Source of the DNA: Carboxylicivirga linearis
Lineage (GTDB): Bacteria; Bacteroidota; Bacteroidia; Bacteroidales; Marinilabiliaceae
Assembly: GCF_018271995.1 (NCBI RefSeq)
Contig: NZ_JAGUCO010000011.1
Coordinates: forward strand, 62,001-126,000
DNA length: 64,000 nucleotides
Direction of reading: 5' to 3'
Both the position numbers and the translations under genes were made by a program. Numbering within the stretch: the first letter of the stretch is position 1; each line of letters starts with the position of its first letter. Positions 51,302-60,102 of this stretch are shown in pieces. The notes below the pieces were generated by a model that did no database searches, was not told where the DNA came from, and worked only from the letters and a program-made list of their open reading frames with translations.

Positions 51302-51916
51302 ATGAAGCTTAACAAAACATCATTGCTTGATACAGTGCTGGAAGACAAGGATATTGAGGCGCTTATTTTTGATATGGATGGCACATTGGTTGACACTTTA
51401 CCCGTTCATTACGCTGCTTGGTTAAAAGCATGTAATAATGAGGTTAATTTTTCAATGGAATATTTTATCAAATTAACCGGAAGACCCGCTTTAGAACTTA
51501 GCAAAGATATTATTCGTGACTTTAATGTAGCGATGGATCCCAAGGAGTTATTAGAGAAAAAAGAAGCTTTAGTGAAGGGACAATTTAATAAGATGAAAGT
51601 TTTTCCGGGTATATCAGAGGTACTAAATCATTTTCATAGTAAAATACCAATGACCGTTGGAACAGGAGCTACTAAAGAGATGGCTAATAACATACTGGAA
51701 TTAACTCAACTAAATCAGTATTTTGACTATATTGTAACTTCAGATGATGTTCAAAACTATAAGCCACATCCTGAAACCTTTTTAAAGTCGGCCAATTATT
51801 TAGGCATTGATCCTTCAAAATGTCTGGTTTTTGAAGATGGACAGTTAGGAATAGAGGCAGCCCAGAAGGCAGGCATGAAGGTTGTTGATGTAAAACCATT
51901 TTATTCACAATCGTAA
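51302..51916 (+). CDS. HAD-superfamily phosphatase (beta-phosphoglucomutase-like)
   Basis: HAD subfamily IA protein of 204 residues: motif I LIFDMDGTLVDTLPVHYAAW, motif II TVGTGATKEMAN, motif III YKPHPETFLKSANYLG and motif IV LVFEDGQLGIEAA. The cap is helical (residues about 35-105). Similar proteins dephosphorylate fructose-1-phosphate, 6-phosphogluconate or act as phosphoglucomutase. A weak TACCTTCG box at 51276-51283 precedes it. The next gene begins 11 bases after its stop. Confidence 0.9.
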   Translation: MKLNKTSLLDTVLEDKDIEALIFDMDGTLVDTLPVHYAAWLKACNNEVNFSMEYFIKLTGRPALELSKDIIRDFNVAMDPKELLEKKEALVKGQFNKMKVFPGISEVLNHFHSKIPMTVGTGATKEMANNILELTQLNQYFDYIVTSDDVQNYKPHPETFLKSANYLGIDPSKCLVFEDGQLGIEAAQKAGMKVVDVKPFYSQS

Positions 51917-51927
51917 ATAGGTTGTTA

Positions 51928-52563
51928 ATGGATCCAATAGTATTATTCGATTATATCGGAACCATGGTATTTGCAATTAGTGGCACCTTAACAGCTGCTC
52001 AAAAACGCCTTGACTTATTTGGTGCCATGTTTATTGGTTTTGTAACAGCTATTGGCGGAGGTACTGTTAGGGATGTAATGCTTGGCAACATGCCTGTAAC
52101 ATGGATTAAAACTTACGATTATTTTTTAATTATCCTTTTAGGTATAGTTCTTACTGTTGTCTTTAAAAAGATTGTTATCAAACTAAAAAACACACTGTTT
52201 CTGTTTGATACTATTGGAATAGGTGTTTTTACAGTGTTAGGAATGGAAAAAACACTGGAGCTAGGTATTTCGCAACCTATTGCTGTAATTATGGGATTAA
52301 TTTCGGCTGTGGTAGGTGGTATTATAAGGGATACTTTATGTAACGAACTACCTTTAATTTTCCATCGAGAGATTTATGCAACGGCTTGTATAGCCGGATC
52401 TATAGTATACTTGATTTTACGCAATATTGGATTTCCACCTTTGGCTTACACCTGGATTACAGTAGGTACGATAATTACCATTCGATTAATAGCAGTGAAA
52501 TATAGTTTAGCCATACCATTGCTCACTATTACTGAAGATCAGTCTTCTTCAAACCCTAAATAA
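51928..52563 (+). CDS. TRIC/UPF0126-family membrane protein (YicG-like cation channel)
   Basis: Start at ATG 51928 (MDPIVLFDYIGTMVFAISG). The ORF from 51922 uses a TTG and is less likely. About seven hydrophobic helices are arranged as two homologous halves, each with a Gly-rich GGGTVRDV or GGIIRDTL motif. This is the signature of the trimeric intracellular cation channel family in bacteria. Probably a K+ or small-cation channel. Its last 25 bases overlap the end of the convergent TPR-helicase gene. Confidence 0.9.
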   Translation: MDPIVLFDYIGTMVFAISGTLTAAQKRLDLFGAMFIGFVTAIGGGTVRDVMLGNMPVTWIKTYDYFLIILLGIVLTVVFKKIVIKLKNTLFLFDTIGIGVFTVLGMEKTLELGISQPIAVIMGLISAVVGGIIRDTLCNELPLIFHREIYATACIAGSIVYLILRNIGFPPLAYTWITVGTIITIRLIAVKYSLAIPLLTITEDQSSSNPK

Positions 52564-54545
52564 TCAGCAATTTCTCTGTATTCTGAGGCTTTATCATCTT
52601 CACCTATTCTATAGCATGCCTCACTCAAATAATAGTAAGCTTCTGCACTTTTCTTTTTAATATTAATACACTGGATAAAATCGTTATATGCACCTTCAAA
52701 TCTTTTCAACAGTAAACGATTACATCCTCTATTAAAAAGAACCTGGTAAGATCGTCTTTTTAAAGAATGAGCTTTGCAATAATCCTGTTCAGCCCCATCA
52801 AGGTCGCCAATTTCACTTCTTAGTTGCCCCCTCCGAATCAAAGCATCGAAATACGTAGGATTCAGTTTCAGAGCTTTATCCAAGTTTGCCAATGCAGCCG
52901 TACGATCTTTATATTTAGCTATACATTCATTGGACAACAAGTAATACTCATAAGCAAAATCCTCAACACTCTCCTGCCTTTTAGTTATCTCCTCCTGAAG
53001 ATCGTTAATTCGCGATTTGAGCTGATTAATTTTTGATAGTTTAATCCCAATTAATCGTTGCACCGACTCAACAGATAAAGCCTCCTGCTTTTCGTTAGCC
53101 AAAGCAAAGCGTTGAACAGCCTCTGAGAACTGATCTTTATTGAACATTTGCATGGCATCCACAAAAAGGTCTCTGGCCTCTGCTCTATTCATTTCTTTTT
53201 CGATCAACACCTTATCATTGGCTGTTTTTGAAAACCTGATAACCTCAGGCTTAACAATAACATCGCGTTCACTAACTCTGGTTTTCAAAACTATTCCATC
53301 CAATGAACGACAACGACTGAGCGCCACATAAAGTTGACCTCCGGCAAAAGCCCCACCTGAAAAATCGAGCATCACCTTATCAAAAGTTAACCCTTGACTT
53401 TTATGCACTGTAATTGCCCATGCCAGCTTTAACGGATATTGTGTAAAAGAGCCTAACTCCTCCTCGATGATACGATTATTTTCTTCGTCGTATTTATAAC
53501 GGATATTGCGCCAAACTTCTTTTTCTACGTAATACATTTCATCATTCTCCAACCGAACATGAATTCCTTCCTCATCCATCTCCTCTATTCGTCCCAGGCT
53601 GCCGTTATACCAACGTTTCTCCATGTCGTTTTTCACAAACATCACCTGCGCATTCTCTTTCAGCACCAGGTTCCTTAAGGTTGGCAATGCCGATTCCGGA
53701 AATTCACCTGAGATTTTTCCAACAAACTCTTTCTGCTTCCCCTCCAATTCTTCCAGCTTCGAGTCATTGATATAATCCACCGTATCGCGTCTGGTAGCTA
53801 GTGTAATAAAAAACTCATCAACAGGAGTTGAAAAACCTGCAATGCATCTGGCATTAATGGCTTCAATATCTTTGCGACCTGCTTGTTTTAAACGAACTCT
53901 ATCCAATAAATTAACAAAGCTATCATCTTTTTGACGGTAAACCTTTTTCAACTCAATCTGCACCAAAGGAATCTTCTGAAATACACGAGCTGAAAAAAAA
54001 TAAGGTGTTTGATAAAACCGACGAAGAATCTGCCACTCATCTCTCTTCACAACGGGTTCCAGCTGAAAAGCATCACCTACCATCAGCAATTGCTTTCCTC
54101 CAAAAGGCAGGTTCATATTTTTGGTAAACACACGCAATACCCTGTCAATAAAATCAAGAATATCCCCCCTAACCATCGACACCTCATCAATAATAAGCAA
54201 GTCCAGTTCTTCAATTAATTGCTTGTGTGCTTTTCGGTACTTTAAAAAATCGAATATGCGCCCTTTGGTAGTTGACAGATCCGGATCATCGGGCAAAATT
54301 GGTCGAAATGGAACTTTAAAGAAAGAATGTATGGTTACACCTCCTGCATTGATGGCTGCAATACCTGTTGGAGCTACCACCACAAATTTCTTATGTGTAT
54401 GCTGACAGATGTAACGTAAAAAAGTTGACTTACCCGTGCCTGCCTTACCAGTAAGATACACCGAAGAATTGGTATATTGAATCAGTTTAAATGCATCCTG
54501 AAACTCTTCATTATCTGTATCAATCACTTCGGGTAAGAGATTCAT
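52539..54545 (-). CDS. Pif1-like helicase fused to C-terminal tetratricopeptide repeats
   Basis: Of 668 residues, about the first 430 are a Pif1/RecD-like SF1B helicase. Walker A is GKAGTGKSTF (34-43), followed by VVVAPTGIAAINAGG, LLIIDEVSMVRGD and GGKQLLMVGDAFQLEPV. Further motifs are KKVYRQKDD, WAITVHKSQGLTF and GQLYVALSRCRSLD. The tail is a coiled linker and about three TPRs (LANLDKALKLNPTYFDALIRRG, GDLDGAEQDYCKAHSLK, LSEACYRIGEDDKASEY). It differs from the paralogue at 18092-20326, which has an HTH tail instead. It is 3 bases downstream of a gene for a large exported TPR protein, a hint that the TPR tail was gained from a neighbouring TPR gene. Confidence 0.9.
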   Translation of the reverse strand: MNLLPEVIDTDNEEFQDAFKLIQYTNSSVYLTGKAGTGKSTFLRYICQHTHKKFVVVAPTGIAAINAGGVTIHSFFKVPFRPILPDDPDLSTTKGRIFDFLKYRKAHKQLIEELDLLIIDEVSMVRGDILDFIDRVLRVFTKNMNLPFGGKQLLMVGDAFQLEPVVKRDEWQILRRFYQTPYFFSARVFQKIPLVQIELKKVYRQKDDSFVNLLDRVRLKQAGRKDIEAINARCIAGFSTPVDEFFITLATRRDTVDYINDSKLEELEGKQKEFVGKISGEFPESALPTLRNLVLKENAQVMFVKNDMEKRWYNGSLGRIEEMDEEGIHVRLENDEMYYVEKEVWRNIRYKYDEENNRIIEEELGSFTQYPLKLAWAITVHKSQGLTFDKVMLDFSGGAFAGGQLYVALSRCRSLDGIVLKTRVSERDVIVKPEVIRFSKTANDKVLIEKEMNRAEARDLFVDAMQMFNKDQFSEAVQRFALANEKQEALSVESVQRLIGIKLSKINQLKSRINDLQEEITKRQESVEDFAYEYYLLSNECIAKYKDRTAALANLDKALKLNPTYFDALIRRGQLRSEIGDLDGAEQDYCKAHSLKRRSYQVLFNRGCNRLLLKRFEGAYNDFIQCINIKKKSAEAYYYLSEACYRIGEDDKASEYREIADYLGFEED

Positions 54546-54548
54546 CTT

Positions 54549-56687
54549 TTACTCCTTTTCTTCCACTGATTCACTGGCTAATTTCTCCGTACCGTAGCGT
54601 TTTATAACATTATACGCTTTGTAAATACCCAACTCTCCTGCCTTACTTAAATCACCAGTTCCTTCCTCTTCCTTCTCAAGATAGATAAGCGTTAAGCCTC
54701 TGTTGAAATAAGCCTCCGAGAAATCAGGATTCAACTCAATAGCCTTTGAAAAATCCTCCACTCCCTGAAGAAAATCTCGTCTTAAACAATGTAATATACC
54801 CCGGTTAAAGTAGGCAAATTCAAAGTTAGGCGATAATTCAATGACACGATTAAGATCAGCCATCACCAAATCATAATCCACCACATATTCCACCTCTTTA
54901 TCCTTAGCTGAAAGATTTGGATCAGCACTATTATTTTTTACTTGTAACGATCCTTGCAACTTCAGATCTGACACTTGCTCTTTTTCTTCCTCCATGGCTC
55001 TGATTTCTTCCACCATCTTATACCTAATATAGGCACGGTTAAACAAGGCCAGTACATTATCGGGCTGTTCATCCAATAATTTACTGTAGTGCGAAATAGA
55101 ATTGGTATAATTGGCTACTGCACCATATAGAACTCCTCTTACAAGTAATAATTCCGTATCCGCATCCGACTCATTTAACTCATCGGCCACTTCGTTTATT
55201 GAGGTAAATATTTGTATGGTACGACTACCTTGTGCTTCTATTTCACGATTGGTAATTTTTAACTCATCGGAATAAAGCTTCTTATTATTAAGTGCTGCCA
55301 CTTCTTTTTCGTAATACTTTGGACGATTAATAATTGTATCTGCAGAAAAGTATGATAGTCCAAATACCGGCTCTAAATCAATGAAAATATTCCGGTTCTG
55401 CACTTTCCCTCTAATGCTTGCAAATTCCTGTTCATCAGTTTCCTCTTCGTTGAAATCATCCAGAACGGCAATTTTATTGGCATTCCTAATATCCTTATCC
55501 GACTTTTTACGTGTAGCTTTGGTTCGCTTACCTTCGCTTTCTTTTTCTTCTGCGGTATCTCCCGTAGCTTGAGCTAAGGTTGATTTATCCCTGCGTTCCA
55601 TCTCAATTTTGGTAGCTGTCATATAATCAAGTCTGGCACCTTCCTCATCATTCAGATTTTGTTTAGCAATTGATCTTGTCTGATAACCAGCTCCAAAATT
55701 CGGATATTGTTCTACAATAATATTAAGGTCGTTAAGTGCCTGACGATACTGACCGAGCTGAACCATTATCTGGGCACGCTGATACAGTACCAGGTAATCA
55801 TCGGGATTAATGGCCAAAACTCTTGAGAAATCTTCAATAGCCCGGTTTAAGTCTCCTACCTGAGCACGCAGAATACCCCTGTTATTGTAGGCCATCGCAT
55901 TTTGTGGTTCCAGCTCTATTACTTTCTCAAAATCGCTCATTGTACCACGTAAATCATCCAGCTGATAACGAATACTTCCTCTGATCATATAATATTGAGC
56001 TACATCACTCTTTAATCCTATTACCTTGTTAAAATCGGTCAAAGCATCCTCATATTTGCCCATTTCATAGTACAAATAACCTCTGGATGCAAACCCATCA
56101 GCCATATATGGATTCCGTTCAATAACAGTAGTAAAATCTTCAAGCGCTCCAACACTATCTTTAGCATGTATTTTCGCCATTCCTCGTGTCAGATATGCAC
56201 TTAACATCGTAGGATTCTTATCCAACACTTTGTTGTAGTCTTCAATGGCTGAATCATACTCTTCTAAAGCCGATTTACTTTGACCACGATTAATTAACAG
56301 GTTGACATTGCTTGGTTCCACCTTTAAACCTTGCGTGTAATCATCAATGGCCTGTTCATGGTCCTTCCTTTTGGTTTTTATAATTCCTCTGACATTGTAG
56401 GCATCGACCAAAAACGGATTTTTTGATAAAGCGGTGTTCAAATCTACTTCTGCACCATTATAATCCTCCAGATAATATTTAGCTAATCCTCTGAAAAAAT
56501 ATGGCTCAGACAAATACGGTTTCACCCTGATTACTTTATTAAAGTACTGGATGGCTAACACATAGTCCTCGAAGTACAAGGCATTCTTGCCTATTGAAAG
56601 CATTCTATCGGTATTGATCTGGGCATTAGCTTTAGGACTGCCAATACTCAATACCACAATTAATAAGAGTATATATCGTTGAATCAT
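54549..56687 (-). CDS. Exported tetratricopeptide-repeat protein
   Basis: The 712-residue protein has a signal peptide (MIQRYILLLIVVLSIGSPKANAQ) and about ten TPRs in the first 340 residues (for example AIQYFNKVIRVKPYLSEPYF, SAIEDYNKVLDKNPTMLSAY, ALTDFNKVIGLKSDVAQYY). A charged linker follows with KRTKATRKKSDKD, then further TPRs (LADLNRV..., EDFSKAIELNPDFSEAYFNRG). The mode of export suggests a periplasmic or envelope scaffold. Partner unknown. It is transcribed from its own promoter, with a TATATTTG box at 56723-56730 on the minus strand, and is followed immediately by the Pif1-TPR fusion gene. Confidence 0.88.
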   Translation of the reverse strand: MIQRYILLLIVVLSIGSPKANAQINTDRMLSIGKNALYFEDYVLAIQYFNKVIRVKPYLSEPYFFRGLAKYYLEDYNGAEVDLNTALSKNPFLVDAYNVRGIIKTKRKDHEQAIDDYTQGLKVEPSNVNLLINRGQSKSALEEYDSAIEDYNKVLDKNPTMLSAYLTRGMAKIHAKDSVGALEDFTTVIERNPYMADGFASRGYLYYEMGKYEDALTDFNKVIGLKSDVAQYYMIRGSIRYQLDDLRGTMSDFEKVIELEPQNAMAYNNRGILRAQVGDLNRAIEDFSRVLAINPDDYLVLYQRAQIMVQLGQYRQALNDLNIIVEQYPNFGAGYQTRSIAKQNLNDEEGARLDYMTATKIEMERRDKSTLAQATGDTAEEKESEGKRTKATRKKSDKDIRNANKIAVLDDFNEEETDEQEFASIRGKVQNRNIFIDLEPVFGLSYFSADTIINRPKYYEKEVAALNNKKLYSDELKITNREIEAQGSRTIQIFTSINEVADELNESDADTELLLVRGVLYGAVANYTNSISHYSKLLDEQPDNVLALFNRAYIRYKMVEEIRAMEEEKEQVSDLKLQGSLQVKNNSADPNLSAKDKEVEYVVDYDLVMADLNRVIELSPNFEFAYFNRGILHCLRRDFLQGVEDFSKAIELNPDFSEAYFNRGLTLIYLEKEEEGTGDLSKAGELGIYKAYNVIKRYGTEKLASESVEEKE

Positions 56688-56722
56688 TTATTGGTCCGCT
56701 CTGTTCAAAAAAATAGTGTTGA

Positions 56723-56730
56723 CAAATATA
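56723..56730 (-). promoter_or_regulatory. Bacteroidota -7 box (TATATTTG) of the TPR-protein operon
   Basis: Minus-strand TATATTTG, 36 bases upstream of the ATG. A TTG 16 bases further upstream is too close for a consensus -33, so only the -7 box is well supported. Confidence 0.5.
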
Positions 56731-56807
56731 ATTAATTATCAACTGGCAACTCCTTAATTTAGATTAAAGTTAAAAAGCCATCTTCTCACCAACAAAAACC
56801 ATTCCTA

Positions 56808-58520
56808 TTATAGTGTAAAGGGTACTTTTAATTCCGATTGATTATTTTTTTGATCCTTAACAGTCACATGCAATTCGTGCTTACCACTCTTGATTGGTAT
56901 ATTCTTAAAGAAACCTGTTAACCGACTATTCTTTGCATCGTACTCAAACAATGCCCATTCTCCATCAATCAAACATTCATAATCTTTAATACCACTAAAG
57001 TTATCTGATATTAATACTTCAATTGATGATCGTCCACTATAATTATTACCGGCAGGTGCCTTACGCAATCTAATACGCGGAGGAATTGTATCAACAGCCA
57101 ATGCCATTCGTCCGAAATTACGAGTAGAGGTTTGAATATATCCATCTTTATAATGCCCTCCCCTTGAATATATTTTATTGGTGGCTGTTACTCCTGCAAC
57201 ACAAAGTTTGTCTTTTAAATGCTTTATTGAATCGCTAACCGGAATACCTATTGTCATATATTTATGAACAGGAATATGACTATCACCAATAGTATAAATA
57301 GATGATAATAAACCATCAATCAACGTATCGTTCCTATGCATCAGTAATTCTGCATTCTCATACAAAGCATTTTTGGGAATTTCAAGCTTCATACCTAAAG
57401 AATCGATGGAATACGACTGATTATACTTCAATACTTTCATATCATTAACGTGCTCAGTAAAATGAGTTGGATCGTCTCCTAATATGGTAAAGTTTAACTC
57501 CGATGTATTTCCTGTTACATCCTTAATTACATACTTCATATTGTAGATTTGCCCGGGCCTGGCCTCAATAGTATAAGCATTGGCTTTTTGATTAATGCTT
57601 ATTCTGTTATTTGGCAATACAAAACTACGTTGAATACGTTTTCCTGTACTTATCTTTTCTGCATAATCAATTTGAGCATTCAAATATCGTGTTTCGGCAA
57701 AACTAAATTGATTGATCAGTGAATGAAAGACTAAGGTATCGTTTGCATATAACTTAATAGATGAAACACCACATTTGCGCCAACTATCTGATAAATAATC
57801 AAGCACCTGAACTCCAACACCAATCTTTCCATAGGCTTTTATCTGTTTCCACCCTTTGGGATGAAATTTTCCTTCGTAATGAACGGTTGGTGAATAATAG
57901 TCATCAGGCTTGCCTTTTACAGACGATTCTGAAGAAAGTGTATATACTTTTAGTCCTTGAATCTGAGGCTTTACATCATCTTCTACATCATTCCTGAAAA
58001 GCATAGGATCCATTGGACGTTGAGTAGCCTTATCTCTAATTTCGTAATGCAAATGCGGGCCACCCGAACTTCCACTATTTCCACTATAACCAACTACTTC
58101 ACCTCTCTCAACTGGTAACTCTCCGGGTTTAAAGAATAACTCTATTGCAAATGATTTTTCAGCATACTGCCTAGCTCTTACAATTGAATCAATCTTATCA
58201 CTATAACGTTCCATATGAGCATAAACGGTTGTATGTCCTGTTGGGTGATCGATATACAACGCTTTACCATATCCGGCAGAAGATACTTTTATACGCGAGA
58301 CGCTCCCTTTATCACTGGAATAAACCCTGTAGCCTGTTTTTCCGTTGGTAGTTAAATCCAGTCCTGAATGAAAATGATTTGATCGTAATTCCCCAAAACT
58401 ACCGCTTACCACTGGTTTTATTTTAAGAGGTAAAACGTAATCGGGTCTTGAGTCATTCTGTGCAATAATACCCCAACTTAAACCACAAGCTAATAAAGTA
58501 AAAACTAATCTTCTTCGCAT
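56808..58520 (-). CDS. Exported M23-family metallopeptidase (LytM/lysostaphin-like)
   Basis: From the ATG at 58520 (MRRRLVFTLLACGLSWGIIAQ) the protein has a signal peptide and about 570 residues. A LytM domain follows directly: SNHFHSGLDL supplies the first metal ligands and GNSGSSGGPHLHYEI the HxH motif, with HTTVYAHM between. The long C-terminal beta-rich part (FN3-like) is unassigned. All expected zinc ligands appear present, so it may cleave peptidoglycan cross-bridges. The longer ORF from 58604 is excluded by the promoter at 58542-58572. Confidence 0.9.
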   Translation of the reverse strand: MRRRLVFTLLACGLSWGIIAQNDSRPDYVLPLKIKPVVSGSFGELRSNHFHSGLDLTTNGKTGYRVYSSDKGSVSRIKVSSAGYGKALYIDHPTGHTTVYAHMERYSDKIDSIVRARQYAEKSFAIELFFKPGELPVERGEVVGYSGNSGSSGGPHLHYEIRDKATQRPMDPMLFRNDVEDDVKPQIQGLKVYTLSSESSVKGKPDDYYSPTVHYEGKFHPKGWKQIKAYGKIGVGVQVLDYLSDSWRKCGVSSIKLYANDTLVFHSLINQFSFAETRYLNAQIDYAEKISTGKRIQRSFVLPNNRISINQKANAYTIEARPGQIYNMKYVIKDVTGNTSELNFTILGDDPTHFTEHVNDMKVLKYNQSYSIDSLGMKLEIPKNALYENAELLMHRNDTLIDGLLSSIYTIGDSHIPVHKYMTIGIPVSDSIKHLKDKLCVAGVTATNKIYSRGGHYKDGYIQTSTRNFGRMALAVDTIPPRIRLRKAPAGNNYSGRSSIEVLISDNFSGIKDYECLIDGEWALFEYDAKNSRLTGFFKNIPIKSGKHELHVTVKDQKNNQSELKVPFTL

Positions 58521-58541
58521 CTCTCTCTTTTTCGAATTTGG

Positions 58542-58572
58542 CAAAAATAAACCTTGACGTATTAAATAACAA
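58542..58572 (-). promoter_or_regulatory. Bacteroidota promoter of the M23 peptidase gene
   Basis: Minus strand: TTG (58570-58572), 20-base spacer, TATTTTTG (58542-58549), a close consensus match. The ATG is 22 bases after the -7 box. Confidence 0.7.
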
Positions 58573-58730
58573 CTAATGAATGCTAATGATATTGCATAAA
58601 TCAAGCAACCTTCTTCTTAATTTTTCATCATAAAGGTTAAACAATATTAAGCAACAATATTTGGCACAATTTTCTCATATAACTCATTAACAACAAACAG
58701 CAGATCAATTATCAAGAATTAATCTGTTTT

Positions 58731-58738
58731 TATATTTG
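58731..58738 (+). promoter_or_regulatory. Bacteroidota -7 box (TATATTTG) of the NigD-like gene
   Basis: TATATTTG, 36 bases before the ATG. The expected -33 position has TTA, not TTG. Confidence 0.55.
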
Positions 58739-58773
58739 AAAAATCTAGTGCTAATCAATAAAACGTTGAGGAC

Positions 58774-59529
58774 ATGAAAAAGTTAGGATTTGGATTATTA
58801 GTAATATTAATGGGCATATTTACCCAAAGCTGTGATGATTCTGATGGATACTCATTGGATGACATGTGGATTACCATTGGTAATATTGAAGGTGATGCTG
58901 AGAGTTATGTTATTGTAACAGATGGTGGAACACGACTTTTCCCTTCTGCAACAGCAGTTCCTGATTACGGATTTGAAGATGGCGATCGAATGTTTATCAA
59001 CTTTACCATTTTGTCTGATGGAACAGAAGAATCAGGAATAAACCACTATATTAAACTAAATGGTTACAGAGAAATTCTAACCAAAGGGTTAATTGAATTG
59101 AATAAAGAAAATGCTGACTCTATAGGAAACGACCCTATCTGGTTTTCGGATGCAGAAGAGGACATATGGATTTCGAACAACTATTTAAATGTCGATTTTA
59201 TATACGAAGGAGCTCCCTGGATTACTCATTACATTAATTTAGTTAGTGATATAGACAATCCTACTAATGAGGATGGCATTCCGGTTTTTGAAATCAGACA
59301 CAATGCGAACGACGACCCTTATACAGAGCCTCCTTTACGTGCTTTTGTTTCGTTTGACTTAACAGAATTACAGGAACCGGGACAATCGGAAATCACATTT
59401 ATTATAAAATCAACAGGTAGAAGCGAAAGTGAGAACTTTGAAAAACAATTCACCTACACTTTTCTTGAAAAAGAACCACAAGCATTGCAAAAAATGAATA
59501 TGGAAAACATTAGTGATAGTGTTGAATAA
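58774..59529 (+). CDS. NigD-like lipoprotein
   Basis: Lipoprotein of 251 residues: MKKLGFGLLVILMGIFTQSC gives a lipobox with Cys20. The domain pattern YSLDDMWITIGNIEG, YVIVTDGGTRLFPSA, GDRMFINFTILSD, WISNNYLNVDFIY and FEIRHNANDD fits the NigD-like family (NigD1/NigD2), known from Bacteroides near bacteriocin loci but widespread, with no assigned biochemical role. No bacteriocin genes are visible here. Single-gene unit with its own terminator. Confidence 0.85.
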   Translation: MKKLGFGLLVILMGIFTQSCDDSDGYSLDDMWITIGNIEGDAESYVIVTDGGTRLFPSATAVPDYGFEDGDRMFINFTILSDGTEESGINHYIKLNGYREILTKGLIELNKENADSIGNDPIWFSDAEEDIWISNNYLNVDFIYEGAPWITHYINLVSDIDNPTNEDGIPVFEIRHNANDDPYTEPPLRAFVSFDLTELQEPGQSEITFIIKSTGRSESENFEKQFTYTFLEKEPQALQKMNMENISDSVE

Positions 59530-59558
59530 GTCACATTTGATCTATAAATATATCCACA

Positions 59559-59594
59559 AAATGCCGGCACAAGAATTTGTCCGGCATTTTGTTT
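59559..59594 (+). terminator. Rho-independent terminator after the NigD-like gene
   Basis: AAAATGCCGG at 59559-59568 pairs with CCGGCATTTT at 59581-59590 over a 12-base loop, followed by GTTTT. Confidence 0.85.
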
Positions 59595-59678
59595 TATCAA
59601 ACATTAAGATAAACTGGCTGAATTTTAAACCATTGAAAATCCAGCTTGATTTTTTTGCATTTTTTAAGATTTAGAATT

Positions 59679-59709
59679 TTGCATCAAAACATCATTTTAT
59701 CTATATTTG
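59679..59709 (+). promoter_or_regulatory. Bacteroidota promoter of tRNA-Arg
   Basis: TTG at 59679-59681, a 20-base spacer and TATATTTG at 59702-59709 fit the consensus well. The tRNA starts 44 bases after the -7 box. Confidence 0.7.
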
Positions 59710-59753
59710 CACCGCATTTGAGCCAAGGGGTTCAGCAAAAATGCTAACAAAAT

Positions 59754-59827
59754 GGTTTCGTAGCTTAATTGGATAGAGCACCTGGTTACGGCCCAGGAGG
59801 TTGCAGGTTCGAGTCCTGCCGAGATCA
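59754..59827 (+). tRNA. tRNA-Arg (anticodon ACG)
   Basis: A complete cloverleaf can be drawn: acceptor GGTTTCG pairs with CGAGATC (two G-U pairs), D arm GCTTAATTGGATAGAGC, anticodon stem CCTGG/CCAGG with loop TTACGGC (ACG at positions 34-36), T arm GCAGG-TTCGAGT-CCTGC, and discriminator A. CCA is not encoded. The ACG anticodon is normally deaminated to ICG and reads CGN codons for Arg. Confidence 0.95.
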
Positions 59828-59828
59828 C

Positions 59829-59859
59829 AAAAGGTTGTCAATTTTGACAACCTTTTTTT
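59829..59859 (+). terminator. Rho-independent terminator after tRNA-Arg
   Basis: AAAAGGTTGTCAA pairs with TTGACAACCTTTT with a 2-4 base loop, ending in a run of seven T. It starts 2 bases after the tRNA. The 243 bases from here to the CotH gene hold no gene that I can see. Confidence 0.85.
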
Positions 59860-60102
59860 GTATAAAACACCGCAAATAATCTCAATTCCTCAATAATCCT
59901 ATATTACTTTCTTGGCAATTTATGCCACAAATTAAGCATCACCTGCCAAAGTGTAATTAAAGCAAATATTACGCACCCCCTTTCATATAGGTATTTTCAC
60001 TAGCATAAAGGTTAATTTAATGTGAGTTTTTCGTGAATTTTGTGGTTTTGATTTTACTTTAAATTAAAGTATTATTACACTCCAAATTTATGAAAATCAG
60101 CT

